64,000 nt of DNA from Atriophallophorus winterbourni (GCA_013407085.1 JACCGJ010023302.1:31215-95214); one strand, 5' to 3'. Positions 14,301-29,700 are shown, numbered from the stretch's first letter. Numbers and translations are program-made. The notes: generated by a model not told the origin, from the sequence alone.

Positions 14301-17300
14301 TCACTTCTTCTGTGTTTCCGTCAGATGGCAGATTTCACCTTGCCACTCACTGCTTTCTCAGTGATCCTGTATGTGTGGAAACCAGCAGACAGTTTCATTG
14401 CACATGGTTAACTAAAAGTACACATTTAATTAGAAAAATCCATACAGCGAGGTTTAGAATGTCATATTTGCACGCAATTCTATCACACATTCAAAAGATA
14501 AAAGAGTTTCTGGAATGCATTGTAGTGCTCACATCCCCGCACTTAGGTTTATGAATACTTTTGTCAATCGATTTAACCAGTATACTTCATTTCTTGAGTT
14601 CAATGACAGTCTATAGATTTCATGTTGAATTCATCGCCGAGTAGTTCCTGACATCGTGATGAGCTGACCACTAAAACATTAAAGCGATCCAAACAAATCA
14701 ACGGTTGATACAGATTAAAAACAGCACGACTGGATCCATTGCAGCAAACTTTTAGATACATATCCAAAAATTAAACTGATCGGATGAAATGTCGGAGCTT
14801 AAAATATTCGAAGCATACTTCAGGTCACACAATGTCGCTTCAGGAAGTCAATCGACAACACTTCCAGAAATAAACAGAACAGTAATCTACTAAGAAAATA
14901 AAAAGTTGGAAGACGTTAGCAGGCAAAATAAATGTTCAATCGCTAAACCACCCCAACCCACCCCCCCCCCCACGACAACGCAGAAATTATTGAAAGTACT
15001 TTGCATAAAACCGAGTCATCGCATGGGTTTTTTTGCCGCGGTCATATACTTTCACACCCGTTTAGTTCAAGCAATCATTTAAGGTCCTCCCTATAAGTCG
15101 ATCGGCAACTAACTTTGTTAGGAAACGTTACTGATGTTCAATTTTTGGTTACTAACATGAATTTTCTTGTAACCTCCTTGGGAATTTTTTACAGCCATCT
15201 GCAACATTCTACCTGTCTGTGATTTGGAACCTGTTCTGCATTTTTCCAATTGGTTTTTAACAACACCCGTTTCAATTGAATCACGTCAGTTTGCCATGAA
15301 TGTTACAACAATACCCCTTCCACTAAAGGGCAGGACAAATAGGAGTTCACTGTCATCATAACATTAATCTGTTGCTAAATCTATGTGATAGTTAAATGGT
15401 TGCGCTGGGGCTGAACTATGAACTACCCATGTACATGTTGATGGTACGTTATCAAAATCAATTGCAGCAACGAGCGGAGTTCACCAAGGTTCTTTCCTTG
15501 GTCCGATACTCTTTCTGGTTTTGTCATAAGTACAGGCAATTGTGGGATGTAACATTTCGTTATTTGCGGACAACATAAAGATATGGCGTGGCATCGGTCG
15601 CCCAGAAGACTGTCTGCTATTACAAAGAGGTTTTGATACGCTTTACTGCCGTTTATCTTCAACAAATGCAGGATCATGAATGTGGGGAAATTAGTACAGT
15701 TCACATATCATATAGGTTCGATGTCCTTGAAAATTGAAGTGAAGAAAGAGATTTGGGTGTCCGGATGTGCTCCAGTTTGAAAACCTCACTTCAAACTAAC
15801 ACCTTCTTAAAAAAAGCAACATGTGTCCAAAATCTACTCAAACGGGTATTTCGTAAATTTTGGATCAAGATATTCCCAAGGATCATGAATACATACTTGA
15901 GACCAGTCATGGAATACGCTGTGCATGCATAGTCTCCGTGGCTAAAGAAGGATGTTGAACTTATGCAGCGAATCTATCACCGCTTAGCAAAACTAGTTCT
16001 CAGCAACCGAAACAAGCCCTACAAAGAAAGGATAGCTCAACGGAATTTGTTCGACTTTCTTTATCGACGAATCAGAGGAGACCTTATCTTACTTTACAAA
16101 ACATTCCATATCTCGAACCATCCCTTACAGGATTTATTCACGCGAAGGGATACGAGAAATTATCGGATCCATGAATATGTGCTGGTGGTACCCAATTCCC
16201 ACCTGAACTGTAGAAGGTATTTTTACTCTGTCCGTGTCTGTTTAACTTGGAACAGTTTACCCTCTACCGTTGCTCACTCCACTTGTTTGCGTGATTTTAA
16301 AACGAAATTAGACGAATTTTTATTACATTATTCGTTTCCCGAACACTTATATACTGCTTAATCTAATTATTTATTTTGTTTATACACTTACATTTACATT
16401 TTTACTATCCTATGGTTGTTGTTAAGCATATTGCTTTTTAGACCATTAAAAACATTGAATTATCTTTAATGTATAATGGAGATATAGTTGTTAATTCCGT
16501 ATGCAAAGTATTCAAAGTTACTTGGAACAAGACCGCATCCTGTTGCTCACGCTTGACCGAACGTCCTATTTAGGTCTGTATGTTTGGCACATCAGAGAGA
16601 ATAAATTTTTGTGACTATTCTGGGATATATGATGCAAATTGACTGAACATTGTTTCAGCCCACTATTTAAAGGTTATGCCATGCTATAGTAGTGCGAATT
16701 TACACGCAGCAGTGGTGTTGAACATACCATAAGTTATTAATTGAGTTTATGATTTAGCGCTTACCTTGAACCCCTCAGTTGCCTTGCGCTGCTTTTCGTA
16801 ATATTCTGTAATTTCTTCAGGTAAACGATCGCCGGGCATTCTCTTAGGTAATAGAAGGTGGCCAAACTGATCAAATGATTTCAAACTGCGCAATACGCGA
16901 TCTTCCTGGAATGATAAGTATAACATTTTCAGTCCACACTGAAACCTCCGGAGAAACTTTAAGTTACCTATGAGTCCAGGGTCAAGATTTTCATTCGCTT
17001 ATTATTACATGTTATAGAGGCCAGCGTTATAATCCATGCAACGAACAAAGTACCATCTAATTTTAATTTTGGAAATGCGCAGCACTTTTAGATTGATTGA
17101 ATTTAAGGCTAATTTTGAAAATAATGATGATAAATAAAAAAACTACTACTGTTGCTGATGTTGAAAATGATAATTTTTCCGAAACGTTTTGGGGATAAGT
17201 GAAAGGTACCACAACATTTGTCTGGAACAGATTGTAATTGGTCGCAAATGTTCATTTATCATGTTGCATAACATAGTTAATGTCATATTACAGAATATTC

Positions 17301-20300
17301 CAAACAGTCCCCTGTGCTGTACTGCACCTATTGTTAGACTACATGGTTCATACTTAAAACAAAATAACAAGATGCTGGTGAGGAGTTATCCTCGACTGTT
17401 CACAAATTGGTTTAAGCTAGGAATGTGAATTAATTTCGAACGTCGGGGTATTGATATGCCTAACCGACGGTTAGAATGAACCACAAAAAACAACGAAGCC
17501 CTTGCTTTTAAAAATTCAGTTAATAATAACTTGTAGAATGCTACAATAAGTGATAAGTGACCGGATGTGTGCCACCTGCCACGTTGACCTGAGATGACCC
17601 GACGTAATGATTCATCCCCTGTCTCTCTACCCCCACGCCGCTACAATATGAAGCCTTGATTGTGGTCAGAATTATAATTTTTTATTTGTGGCATTTATGT
17701 TCATCAGTATCTCTGCAACTGGGGTATCGCAGCATCCGAATGTTAGTCAATATTGCTAATGGGATTATTGCAATCTACATGTGAACGTGGTCACTCACAG
17801 CATATCGATATTATTGTAATTACTTATCATGAATTGAAATTAAAATATCTCATCCTCTAAAATATACTGATCAAAATCCGGCGATTACACTATTATAATT
17901 ATAGTAAGATTATTTTTCAGATATTGGGTTGGAATAAACGCAGTTTAGCCAGAGTTCAATTCTTACGTTCTTCGAAACAGTATCAAGTTCCGCGCAGTAA
18001 AATTCGATTGCGAAATCGCATGGATTGCTGACAGTCACCGATTGTTCTTCACCTTGAGAATAAGGCAAGCAAGGTTTGTATTGAAGGGATGTTTGATCGA
18101 AGAGTAAGCGAGGTTCTAGACCTTCTCCGGTGCAACGAATTTGTGTAAGCTGATCGGATTCTGTGACTTGTAAGACAATCGATTCTTCGTAGGACTTTCC
18201 TTCCAAGGGCGAGAATAATATCTGTAAGTGTCAAGATAGAAAAAATTGGTGAGAGAAATTATTTTGGAATAGAAATATTGTTATTCAGTTCGAACATCAT
18301 GAACTATTTCCAATGCTCTTTTGCATCGCGATGAGCACAATAAAGTTGCATGCTCAACAATGATCCCTTCTACTTGCAGACCAACAAAATTGTGTTGCAC
18401 TCCTAGGAATATGAATATATTCCTTGGAGTTTTCAAATATCATCAATAATGCAATTATTTATCTGGATCAAGGAATGTTGTTATCACTAATACGCTCCAA
18501 CATTTTGCTTTTGTATAAAAATTGTAAGGTTTACTCATCCGTTCGATACTATTAGAATGAGGACAACGTTAGTTCCCCAGACAAAATGCATTTTTGTTTA
18601 CCCGACATTTATATTTGCATTGATATTGCGGTTTTTTGTTAAAATGAGGCCGATAAATCTTTAAAAAAGGTTATAGTAACATAAATAATATTACCATATA
18701 ATATCAAATACACGTTCATGCAAAAGAAATGATTTATTATCACTGTTCATAATATCATGCATTGTCAAATATAGTAGGAACAACTTACATACACAGGTGC
18801 GTCAAATAGTTTACAACAAATATTTGCGTGGGATAACACAATGTTCACGACGAATTCCACCTTCATGTTACCAATCCAAATTATTACTGTGTTATACTGG
18901 TGACACTTAGAATTACTGGAAAATGCAGAATGAATCTTCAAAAAATTGAAACATTTTGTTTCCAACTTTGCGCCGTCCCACGAAATTCCATATCTATGCT
19001 TAATGTGCTATCCATAAGGGCAATCGAACAGACATATCCCTGTCATTTGTTTAGCGTCCGTGACAAGTTCACAAACCTAATCAACAGCTATAAACGATAA
19101 CGTCGGCGAGTTCCTCTAGCATAACGCAGATAGTCAATAACGCGACGAAGTTTATACCGGGAGTTTTTGCTAAACAGACAAAAAATGTATTTAGAGATAC
19201 CCTCAACGATACAGCTGATGCCTTAACGATATCTATCACACCACAGCGCTAACGCAAAGTTTGAGCCTCCCCACCTGAATTTGTAGAGATATTCGTAGTG
19301 GTGTACTACTCACATATGATATATTACATACTCAAGATCACATACTATATCACTCATTGCAATATCGTTGCTCATGTAGCGCGAGGCTATTTAGCTATAG
19401 TGTGATTTCCCCGTCCTGTTTTGACTCTCACGCGCATTTTAACATGTGCGTGCAGGTTCCCGTTCCGTTGAATGCTCAGAAACTCTTGTCACTACTGCAA
19501 GTAGCTTGTACTTTATCGGGAGTTGAGACAATTTTGTGAAAACAATTTAACTGTACGTGTTAACATATGGTGAGTATTTTATTGACTACAAGTGATATTA
19601 CATGGAATTATAAAACTTGATTTTCAATTATTTCATTTGTTTGAACGAGTATTTAATATTCTGCCGATATTGTGAAGCTAAAGGCATTTTGCCATCATGA
19701 AATCTTAAATCGAGGACATCATATCGATGGCCCATAAATTATCTGAACAGTTCAGCGATTGCATTAATTTAAAACCACGAAATGACGTAATATTTTCACT
19801 CTTGAGATATGGACAACGATATTTGGATGAAATGATTCCAATCCACATGGGAGCTATAGCACCGACAGTTCACAGAAAATGTAATTGATGTACTGGACGG
19901 GATTCTTGCTTGATGTGCATTTTCCGCACTTATATAGACGCATTTAAATTGCAATTTCTGAAACTTCCTATTATGATAAACAAGTTGTGCTTGTACGCCA
20001 CTGTACGAACAGCCAGTTCAATCAAAATGTACCCAAACACATGCAAATAGAGTTTAAACCAGCTATCACAAACATGTTCATTTGAATGCATTTCCAACAG
20101 ACCCCACGACCGGTTTCGTGTTTCTTGCACTCGTCAGGGAGGGACATCGAAATCAGGATCTGCATGCGCTTGAAACAGTGTAAGAATGGATAACAAGTTG
20201 CGCTTGTGTTATGATGATGTATGATAATTTCCTATGAGAAATTCTGGAAGCTTTCACTCTATTTCACTGTATGAAATTTATCGATTTGTTGAAGGCTCAT

Positions 20301-20657
20301 CAAATTTTGCGTGAAACACTCACTCGAACCAACGTTTGTTCCCCTGGTCCAAGACTCCCTTGCTTCGGTATGACTTCAAACACCGGAGGAATTCTAGTGG
20401 GACGTGATCTTGTTTGTGTCCTTGACTTGATGGTTTCACTGATTTGTGTCATACGGTTTGCTTGATAGACCCAGGTGACACGCATGGAAGACGGGTTTTC
20501 TAAACGAATAGTCATTAATTTTGCCTCGCTCAAAACAACCAATCCGAAATCCAGTATAGTTGGTTGTACATGTATCGTGGGTAGGATAACATCCGCTTTC
20601 AGCAGAACCGGAATAGTGCAACCGCCGATGACCTGTGAATGTGCAGATACATGTTGG

Positions 20658-20707
<50 letters not shown>

Positions 20708-23700
20708 TATGGTGGAATATTCAGAAATACTTGCGTCTCAACAATTAAAATTTATAGTTACTTTTAACCGTCGTAACTGCAACGTCTAGTTTGAAAGCCT
20801 ATTTTATTTGCACAGTAAAAAGTCTAAATTGTGGAAACATGGGAAAGCTCGCATGTGTACGAAAAATAAACATTGTTCTTCCCGCATGTTTATATCACAC
20901 TGGGTTTTATCATTGTGCTAAGCATATTTTGGATGTGCGAATTGAATTTGCCATGATTGCTAATCACGAGCTTTCGGACGAGGTGCATAGCATCACCCTC
21001 CGGCAAATACAAAAACAAGAATCGCCGAAAAGACTGGTGTCATCAATCGTAACTCTGTGATAATTCGGGTTTGGACGGATTGCATTAGATTGGATCTAGC
21101 AACAATATCTTCCGAAGAATGAGAAGATGGAAAACGTCAACCACAATTGACGATGTGCAAGGTCGTCAAGGTCGGTCAAACGAGCACGGACTAGTAATCG
21201 TCCCGGTTGCCAGAAAATCAATGGAAAAATCAGATCGAAGTGACAACGGGGGCAGACTCGTTTCGTGACTGTGTTGTGGTTACTTGGTTTGTCTATATAG
21301 GATAAGTATGTGTTTCATCTTGTGCGTAATAAACGCGTTTGAACAATCTGCTTCTCTTGTGTTGTGGGATTCGTGGGTGAGTGCGATTAGCGTTGGACAG
21401 GCTGAGCTCAGGGATGAATCGAGGCTCAATCAGTGTCTGTATGTGTGTGTAAAACGCGGAGTCTGACGTCGTTATTGCTGGACCGATGACCCGAATGTTG
21501 TGATAATTAGTCAGATGTTCGCCAAATGCCACTGATTTACCTAAAATGGCCTCAAGCAATCATTTCCGCTTTACCTTCCCAACTGCTACATTATGTCCGA
21601 TATTCAAGAGCAAACTCACGAGATTTCCAAGTAAAAGAATGGGAAAACTAGATTTGAATAAACGCAATAGAAGTCAAAATTATTCTTCCTTTTTCCACTC
21701 TACTATTGCTACTATGGCTTACTATATGACTATCTGAATTTGTTTGAGGCTTAGCTTTATAGTCCAGTATAGTTTGGCAGGTCCTTCATTTTCCGCTTAC
21801 TTGGTTTAATCATTATTTTCTTAGTCTTGAGCCGATACATGGATTTCTTTGAGCACAGCTTAATCATGCATCTCAGATGGAATAATCAATATAATCACCG
21901 GTCATGCATAATTTTATTCAAATTAATGATACGAACTTTGAATAAAAAGGCCTCTTACATTGATGAGTAATTCACTTTTCACGGGGCCAGGAGGCAAACC
22001 GACGCTTTTCGGATCAAATGTCACAGTCCATTCGGCCAGTTCGTTTTCCAAAGAGGTTAGTAGTTGTCTGATGCGCTTCATACTCGCGTGAAAGCCCAAC
22101 ATATTACACTTTTGCACATCCCGGTGGATTAGATGAAAGTCAATAGGGTTGTTTCCAACATTGATCGAACGAATTGGCAGAGAAACCGTTTGACCGTAGA
22201 ATACTTTTCCAAAATCCAAGGTGTAATTCGGCAGCTTCATTCTAGAAGAGAAATGCACGGTTGAACGAAGATTGCAATTTGAAAGGAAACGCTAAACATC
22301 AATATACAAGCTACATACCTTTTGATACCGCCTAAACGACCATCCGATGTTGATATTTGATGATCGAAATATTCATTCTGTATGATCGTTTGAATAAATA
22401 CATTTTCTAATTCCAGCTGTAAATATATATCTGGGATATGTTCAATAACCCATTCTGCAACAGTATGTTTTTGAGCAAAGAGTTGCAGTGTTGCCGTTTT
22501 GACGAGTTCGGCAACATAACATTTAGGAGAGTGGGTAAATAACCGATCTAAATCCCAGCGAAACATTTTTTCAATCCGATCGGTGGCGCTGGTTTGTGAG
22601 TAGCAGTAACAATGTTGTGCATCTTCCGATTCGGGATGATGGGTTGTTAGTTGTAACAGGGCCTGTTCTCGAATTTGATTGAGTATAGACTCATAAATTT
22701 TGCAGATGGTATTTGATTCAACGCCTCTCGATTTCCCAAATCTTTCTGTGAGTATTTCTAGAAAATTCGTTTCATTTATATTGGTAGTAGGTGTTTCGCT
22801 TTTCATCGAACGAGGTATATCCAACTGTAAGCGACTGAAGTCTCCTCTACCACAAACTGGGATCACAACTGGATCAAGATGAGCAATTTTCAACTGTAAC
22901 AATTTATTGAAAGATCCAGGCACCTGAGGGAAACAGCCTACGACAATCTCACATGATTCATTGGCACTTAAATGTCCTTCAGTTGGATTTATCGATACAA
23001 TGGATTCTGTCAAGCTCACATCAATATTTTTATCTTTACAAGCAGCAGAACTTTCGGTTAGAGTCAAAATGAAATCCCAATCTACCAAACCAGTATTTTT
23101 CAAGGTAAGAATCTTTTTGCACGGACTGTCGAATTGTATAGTACCAAAATTTACTTCCGTGTCACTCAGACCATATTCCACATGCGATGAGCGGCCGGCT
23201 ATTTTGAATTCATAGAACGGACCACCTTTCACTTCACAGACGGCAATCGCACGAAGGTCAATTTCTGAATGTCCATAAAAAGAAACATTGATGGTCTGTG
23301 TACAACCAGAATGAATTTTTCCGTACATGGGTGAAATATCGATAACATCTTCGATGTTCAGATTTTCTAAGTTATCATTATCGTTACCGTCTTTCATAAC
23401 ATCCTTAGGTTCATCTTGATTTGTACTAAGTGTTAAAATATTGTTTCCTGTCACCATTTTTGCACCACAAATGCTTCTTTCAGCATTGAATTCATCTTCT
23501 ATCGCCTTAGTTTTAATATGATTATCTACGTGAAGTGAGTTTCGCTTTATCTCGCAGTGGTTTTTCAGAAAACTCCAATTGAATTGAACCGGGATTCGAC
23601 CGCGATTCGTCAACGTAATTTGCCGTGTGGCTTCCGTGTTGTTCAGAATACACCCAAAACGCAGTTCACAGTCACTAAGATGGATATTTGGAAAGTGTAC

Positions 23701-26700
23701 TTCTCCAAACAATCTGACCAAGTCCTGAAACAATCAAAGATGATGTTTACGCAATATGACCGAGGCCCCAGTGATCAACGGGCAATATGAATCGTTTGAT
23801 TACCTTTTGTGAATGTTCTGCATAACGAAAACGAAGATGCTTTTCAATGCTTCGGGTAAACAAGCCTTCGGCATACGCCGGTTCGAACCCAACAGTGATC
23901 ATTTCAGATTCATTGCTATCCAGCGTTAATGTCTAGGTAATTGAAATCGATTAGCGCTATCGGTGAGAATAATAACTGTTGTATATATGTAGATTATGCA
24001 AATATTAACTAAATATATGTTTATGGAAATTAAGCTAAACTTTTTTAAAAGCATTGGATTTATCGCCTTTAATTTTTCGTCATCATCGGGCGTCAAAGCA
24101 ATCTCAACATCCTCTTAAAGCTGAGTTTGATATTAGCATTTCATATCACCCACTGAATCACGGATGTGAGCTGACCATATTTCAGTTGCACATTGAGATT
24201 TTCGTTTTGTCCAAGTGCAGAGTTTGACGTATAGTTAACACAAAACAGTTTATATATTCGAAAGCTTGTAAAATAGAAATATTGACACTATTTGCTTCTA
24301 AGATAAAATGTACTCTATGGTAGGCAATGTTTGCGCTCATAAACCCGCGAAGAGCAACCAAAGCACACTCAAAACTGTTTTAAAATCAGGAACACACAGC
24401 GTTCACGTGAAGCAGTTAACCAAGGAATAACGATTAAAATGTATAACTTATTTCAATTTATCTATATATTTTATAAAATTTTGTCAAACGGAAGAGAATG
24501 GGATCTGAGCACAACAATATATAACGAGGGAATATCGGCCTACTTATATCGTTAAACAAATCGAAATCTCACATTAAAAAGGTCTTTAGTCAGGCAGCAA
24601 AACGGTTTCGAGAAAAGATTTTAACCAAAATCGAGTAGTATTCCCGACCCTGATTGTTTACACTCATCACGAGTAATAATAACAATAATAGTGATGTGTT
24701 GCTCATATCCCCTGCACTTACACACTACTACCGGTTTCTGACTGTTTGCCGTCATCAGGTGGTTACAGTAAGGTTAGGTTCAGTGAGCCTTGAAACAGTT
24801 GATGAGTGATAAACAAAGTTATACTTGAATGCCACTGTTATATAGAGCTCGTAAATCGAACAACGGTGTCGAAACAGCGTTCATGCGAATGAGGACTGTA
24901 CGAAAACAATAGTGGTGTGTTCATAATATTGAAATGCATGAAACGAAAGAAATTTTACGTGCTAAACAAATAAAGGAATGCCATTGAGTCCAATTTTTCC
25001 TTTTTTTGTTTATTACGCCGCTAGGTCCTCAAAGTGTGGTGATCAGCTCTAGGTTGTTAGTACCAATAGCTCAAGCCCTATGAAATTAAGGTACCGGACA
25101 GGGCGCCACACTATTCTGTCGAATGTTTAGTGCCACATTAAAAATATTAGCTCTTTGAATGAAACCGATTTTCTGAAATCGCAACCGCTTTAAACATTTA
25201 ATCTAGCAACAAATCCGACTATCACGGAAATTTACTTAAACACCAGGAAACATTTCTATAAATCATGGACAAAATGACAGATACCTTACAATAAACTTAA
25301 TGTTACTTGAAGTATTCTGCAAATTCTACAATTGAATTCAAATTCTATTTTGAACTGGAAGATTTCAATATTGAAACTTCATGAATCATGTTTAAGTTTA
25401 TCATTCAATCAAACGTTTCTTTAGTCTATACCATCATTTGGACACTGTATCTGAGAGGAGGATCTGATAAGGAGATCAAATCGTTTGGACGACTACAATA
25501 GATGTTGCTGACTCTTTCTTGACTGCCGGGCATATGACGCTACTCAAATATGCCAGTCTGGAGAAACATTCGTTAAGGCTTATTCCAGATCGGTTAAACG
25601 GTAGACAATAGCTCAGGCAGTGAGGCTTGAGACTACAATGGGGATTGTACTCGGTTCGAATTCGACCCGACTCAGGATATGAAATGCAGATGAGCTCAAA
25701 TGAGAGCGAAACACGAGTCCAATGCTTCCGTTGTGATAACCTTCGTGAACATTTCGAAGGACTTGATGCTCATAAGTAGTCGCAAAACATACAAAAATAG
25801 ACTATTAAAAATGTTATCAGTGAGCGCCAAATACGCAAAAACTCGTTTAATCAGTAGGATTGAGAATTTCAGTGTTTGATTAATACCACTGAATAAAAGT
25901 ATTCTATTGGGATTCGGTATTACGAAAAGTCTTTTTACACGTCCGCAATTTAGTGTTTGCCAAACAAACTTGGACCTGGTCGACTTGAATAATTGTTAGC
26001 TTTGAAAGGAATTATTACCTGCTTCATGCATGATCCTCCATTGACCATCAGGAAAAAGGGATAGTCCACTTCCATAAGAACGGTCAGCGGAAGTCCACAG
26101 GAATTCGCAATTTGTAGATCTTGGGTTTGGCGTTCCAAGTTAACTTGGGGATACTGATGTACAACAGAAAAAAATAAAAATTTCCAAGAGCTGAAATATA
26201 GTACTTGGATTAAAAAAATAAATTATCTTCGATGAATAATTTTTTAGCACCTGCATTTTTACTAACCCTTCATATTTACCACCGTCGTGAATACACAAAA
26301 ATAAACTAGAGGATCAAAACTTTGCAATTGTATAATTTTATCCTCGATAGTAAAATTTACATCACATTTGAATGTAGTTACCGAAGTATCAGAGGCGACT
26401 CAAGTGACCACCCATTGCTATTTAACATTCACTTAAAAACATATTTTCTTGTGCAGCTTTTGTTAGAATTGATACATTGCGACCGAATGGATCATACTCA
26501 TTAAGAGTAAATCGCTGGTGTCATACGTCAGTTATCTCCTTTCGAACTGATGTGGATTTTGATGACTTTGGGTCAACATCAATATGATTTGAGAAAGGAG
26601 TTGAAATAAATCTATATCCGTAGATTGATTGATTAATATTTGTTGATAAAAACACGTGTGAAAGTAGAATAAAACATGGTTTATTGAAACAATAAGGAAT

Positions 26701-29700
26701 TTTAGTAATCAGCTTCAAAATGACAATCAATAATTGGCATCGGGCCACCAACCTAGACTATAACGTCACCACACATTCGATCCCGTTTAGCGAAACGATT
26801 CAAGTATTTTCATCGTCATTAGAAAAACTGATGAAAGAAGTCCCACGAACATCACACCTGTAGGAGTGGCTTTCATTTCGAAATTACCAATTAGTCTAAA
26901 AGCGGTTATGGTAGAACGTAGTCAAATGACTTTCCTTTCTCTCTATCTTTACGCTCTTTGTGCAATCAAACTTGGACGAAAAACCCGTATCTTTATGTTA
27001 TTCATTTCTCACTCTTCTCAAATTTATTACGACACGAAAATCCCACCACTTACAAGTATTAGATAACGGACGTTGACAACATTTTTTTAAAACTCGAAAC
27101 AAAGTCGCATTCAAAATTTGAAGCATGTAACAAATTAAAAGATATAAACTAGCTTTCTGAATGATGCGTACAATTTATTACAATCTGGCATATGCGATGT
27201 AATTTGATGAAAAAGACAAGTATAAACACTGGACCTGTACGTTTTAGAGGCTCAGTAAAAAAACGATCGTCCCCTCTGGTTTGCCGAAATCAAAGCATTA
27301 TTTGAGTCGTATCTGATAAAAGCTTAACGCTGACAGTATGTTTGTGTAGTTGACGTATTTTCGTCGACCGTTGCTAATTCAATCTACATCCGCCCTGATG
27401 ATCATCCGTACGATGCTTTGAAACATGCTATCATTTCGCGCACTTCGTCCAGCGACGAGAAAATTCCGTGGAAACTATTGTCCGGTATTGAGGTTTTGCT
27501 AGCGTTTTTGTTCAATGTTTATCACATATATACATCGAGACGCATGAATTTCACAATATTCACACCTCACCAGGACTATACAGCACTATCGAGAAGTTTA
27601 AATCGGTTACATAACGCTCACATCGATAGTTGGTACTCGGTTGATCGGGGAAAGTATATGGATGCAAGGTTATACAAGCAGTTGAAATAGATGTACTTTA
27701 ACAACAAGGGCAGCAGTAAGAGCGTTATGCAATATATCTTTATCGTCTATCCCAAATCGCAGTTCATAAACCCATTTGCAAAACCAAATGTCATTTACGA
27801 TTCAACAGAAAAATTGGTTAACGTGTGAAAGTTCGAACCGTTGCCAATCCCACATGATAATATCAACCATACAGTGTGAAGCTTGGGGCCCACCGAATAA
27901 CCAATACAAATTCAGCTTAATCAAGATGCTATCAAATTTAGTGTCACAAACGTAAGCTAAATGAATATCAATGACTTGCTATAATAGCTATCGACTAACA
28001 ATTAAATAACGACCATAGTTAAATTTGTGCACATAATGAGCTTTGCTTTACCTTATAAACTTGGTAAATCAATTCTGGTTTAGAGGTGACAATGAGTGGG
28101 TCCACAAACTGAACAGCAACATCGAATGTTTGCGCCAGAGTCTTCATACCGTCACCTCCGATTATTGTGTAGAAAAATATTTGTTTTTTGCATGTCAGTG
28201 GTCTAAAAATGAAAAACATTGATACAGTAATTCGTGTGGTGTACATGGTGACATTTATAATTCCTTTGTAAAACCCAACAGTGAAATTTGTTACTTCTAT
28301 AAAAGCGATTCTAGATATGACCACCTATATATAAGATAAAATAAAATCCGTGAAAGATTGTCTAGTTTTACAAGCAGACTTAACCGAGCTCCATTAGTGG
28401 TCGATTCAAAAAAGTTACACTTTAATTCACACAAGTTCAAAAAGTTACCAGTTTGAAAACCCTACCCGTAGCAATACGCAGTTGGCAGTCAAAATCATGA
28501 CATGAAATCATGGAGCAATTCAATAATGAATACCATTTGCTTAAGAAACAATTAGCTTTACAATAACCACATTAGGGAAACATAGATACAAAAAAATATA
28601 CGTATAAAGAATATGAATGAGTCCTTATGATTATGGTAAGTCAGATTAATGTTTTTTTATTTATGTAAGTGCAATGATAGAAATAGTTCCTATATATTCG
28701 TCCAGTTTGTACGTCAACTAATCTTGATATTGCCCCCACATATTCTGCATTTAAACACCGTTGCTTGTGGTACGCACCATATCTAATAGTAGCTTGAAAG
28801 TCGAGCATATTTTTCCACTTTATCACCGTTTCCACATTCACTGAACATATGCTTGCTGTCTCTACTTGATCAACGCAAACAAATAGAAACCGGTAGTGTG
28901 GAATTTATGAACAACATAACAAATTTGTCTCTTACATGAGCAGGATGGCCGGTTCGCTAGTCCATTGATCATTTTAATCCACTTGACTGCAGCTTAATAC
29001 CCAAAAGCTATGCAACTTGTTTTTCATCTCGCTGCTTACAGTTGGAGACGTCCAGGCAATAAAGCAATGCTTTTGAACTACCGTTATTGATGTACCAATG
29101 GCTCCGTAATGTGTATCATCATGCCAAAGTTGTCTTTTGGCCATACACTTACCCCACTAACCTAGATGTATGTTTCGCCTGGGAGAAAGCTGCTAGCCTA
29201 ACGCCGAGAGTATGCTCTATTGTTGGGGCCAACCCGGTCTAGATCGATCGATGTGTTGTCCCGGCTATCACACGGTCCCTAACACTCGGTGCCAATCATT
29301 GTGCGATGGACTATGTACTAAGTTGATCGATGTTACGGAAAGTCGGCTTGAAAATGATATCTCTGTTTGTATATGAATCATGTTTCAGGGATTTTCTTTA
29401 AACAGTAACGTAATCGAGTAAGCATCGCCGCCATAAATACTAATGTGTCCGAAAATGTCCAGGAAGTCATACTTGTTACATTCTACTTCAAGTGTAATTT
29501 CTCCAGCACCCTCGGGTTCCAAAATGATTCTTTGCGGAGTAATTGTCCACTTCGAATCAGTCGAAATCTGTACGGGGAAAGCGATTATAATGAGGCGAAT
29601 TACCACAAAATAAGAGGGACCTAATTTTTTGAAAAATTATCTCTAAGCTGAATAGTTAATACGCTTGTGAGTCGGTATAACATGCATAGTTGTTTTTACC

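Larger units (their letters stand above)
11980..16764 (-). other. HYDIN intron 22 (largest intron)
   Basis: 4.8 kb. Contains IR-1 copy 2 with an inserted R220 unit (12230-13060), a poly-C run (14960), a dispersed repeat (14620-14835) and a CR1-like LINE (15390-16460). Nothing recognised in 13070-14610. Confidence 0.8.
20633..21958 (-). other. HYDIN intron 19
   Basis: 1.3 kb. Starts (intron 3' end) with a (TA)n microsatellite next to the exon 20 acceptor and carries IR-1 copy 3 (20960-21610). Confidence 0.8.
23933..26018 (-). other. HYDIN intron 16
   Basis: 2.1 kb. Contains an R220-related piece (24690-24870) and a tRNA-derived SINE (25585-25790). Nothing recognised in 23940-24680 or 24900-25580. 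Confidence 0.8.

Noticed and set aside
25601..25672. Possible tRNA gene
   Set aside because: A and B boxes are present, but the acceptor and anticodon stems do not form and a longer repeat body follows, so it was called a SINE.
26829..26860. CTGATGA followed by CACGAACATC, a possible hammerhead
   Set aside because: No stem II can form between the two parts and no stem I pairing was found.
28960..29350. GC-richer block inside a HYDIN intron, possible extra exon
   Set aside because: No frame gives HYDIN-like sequence, and exons 14 and 15 already join without a gap against the family.
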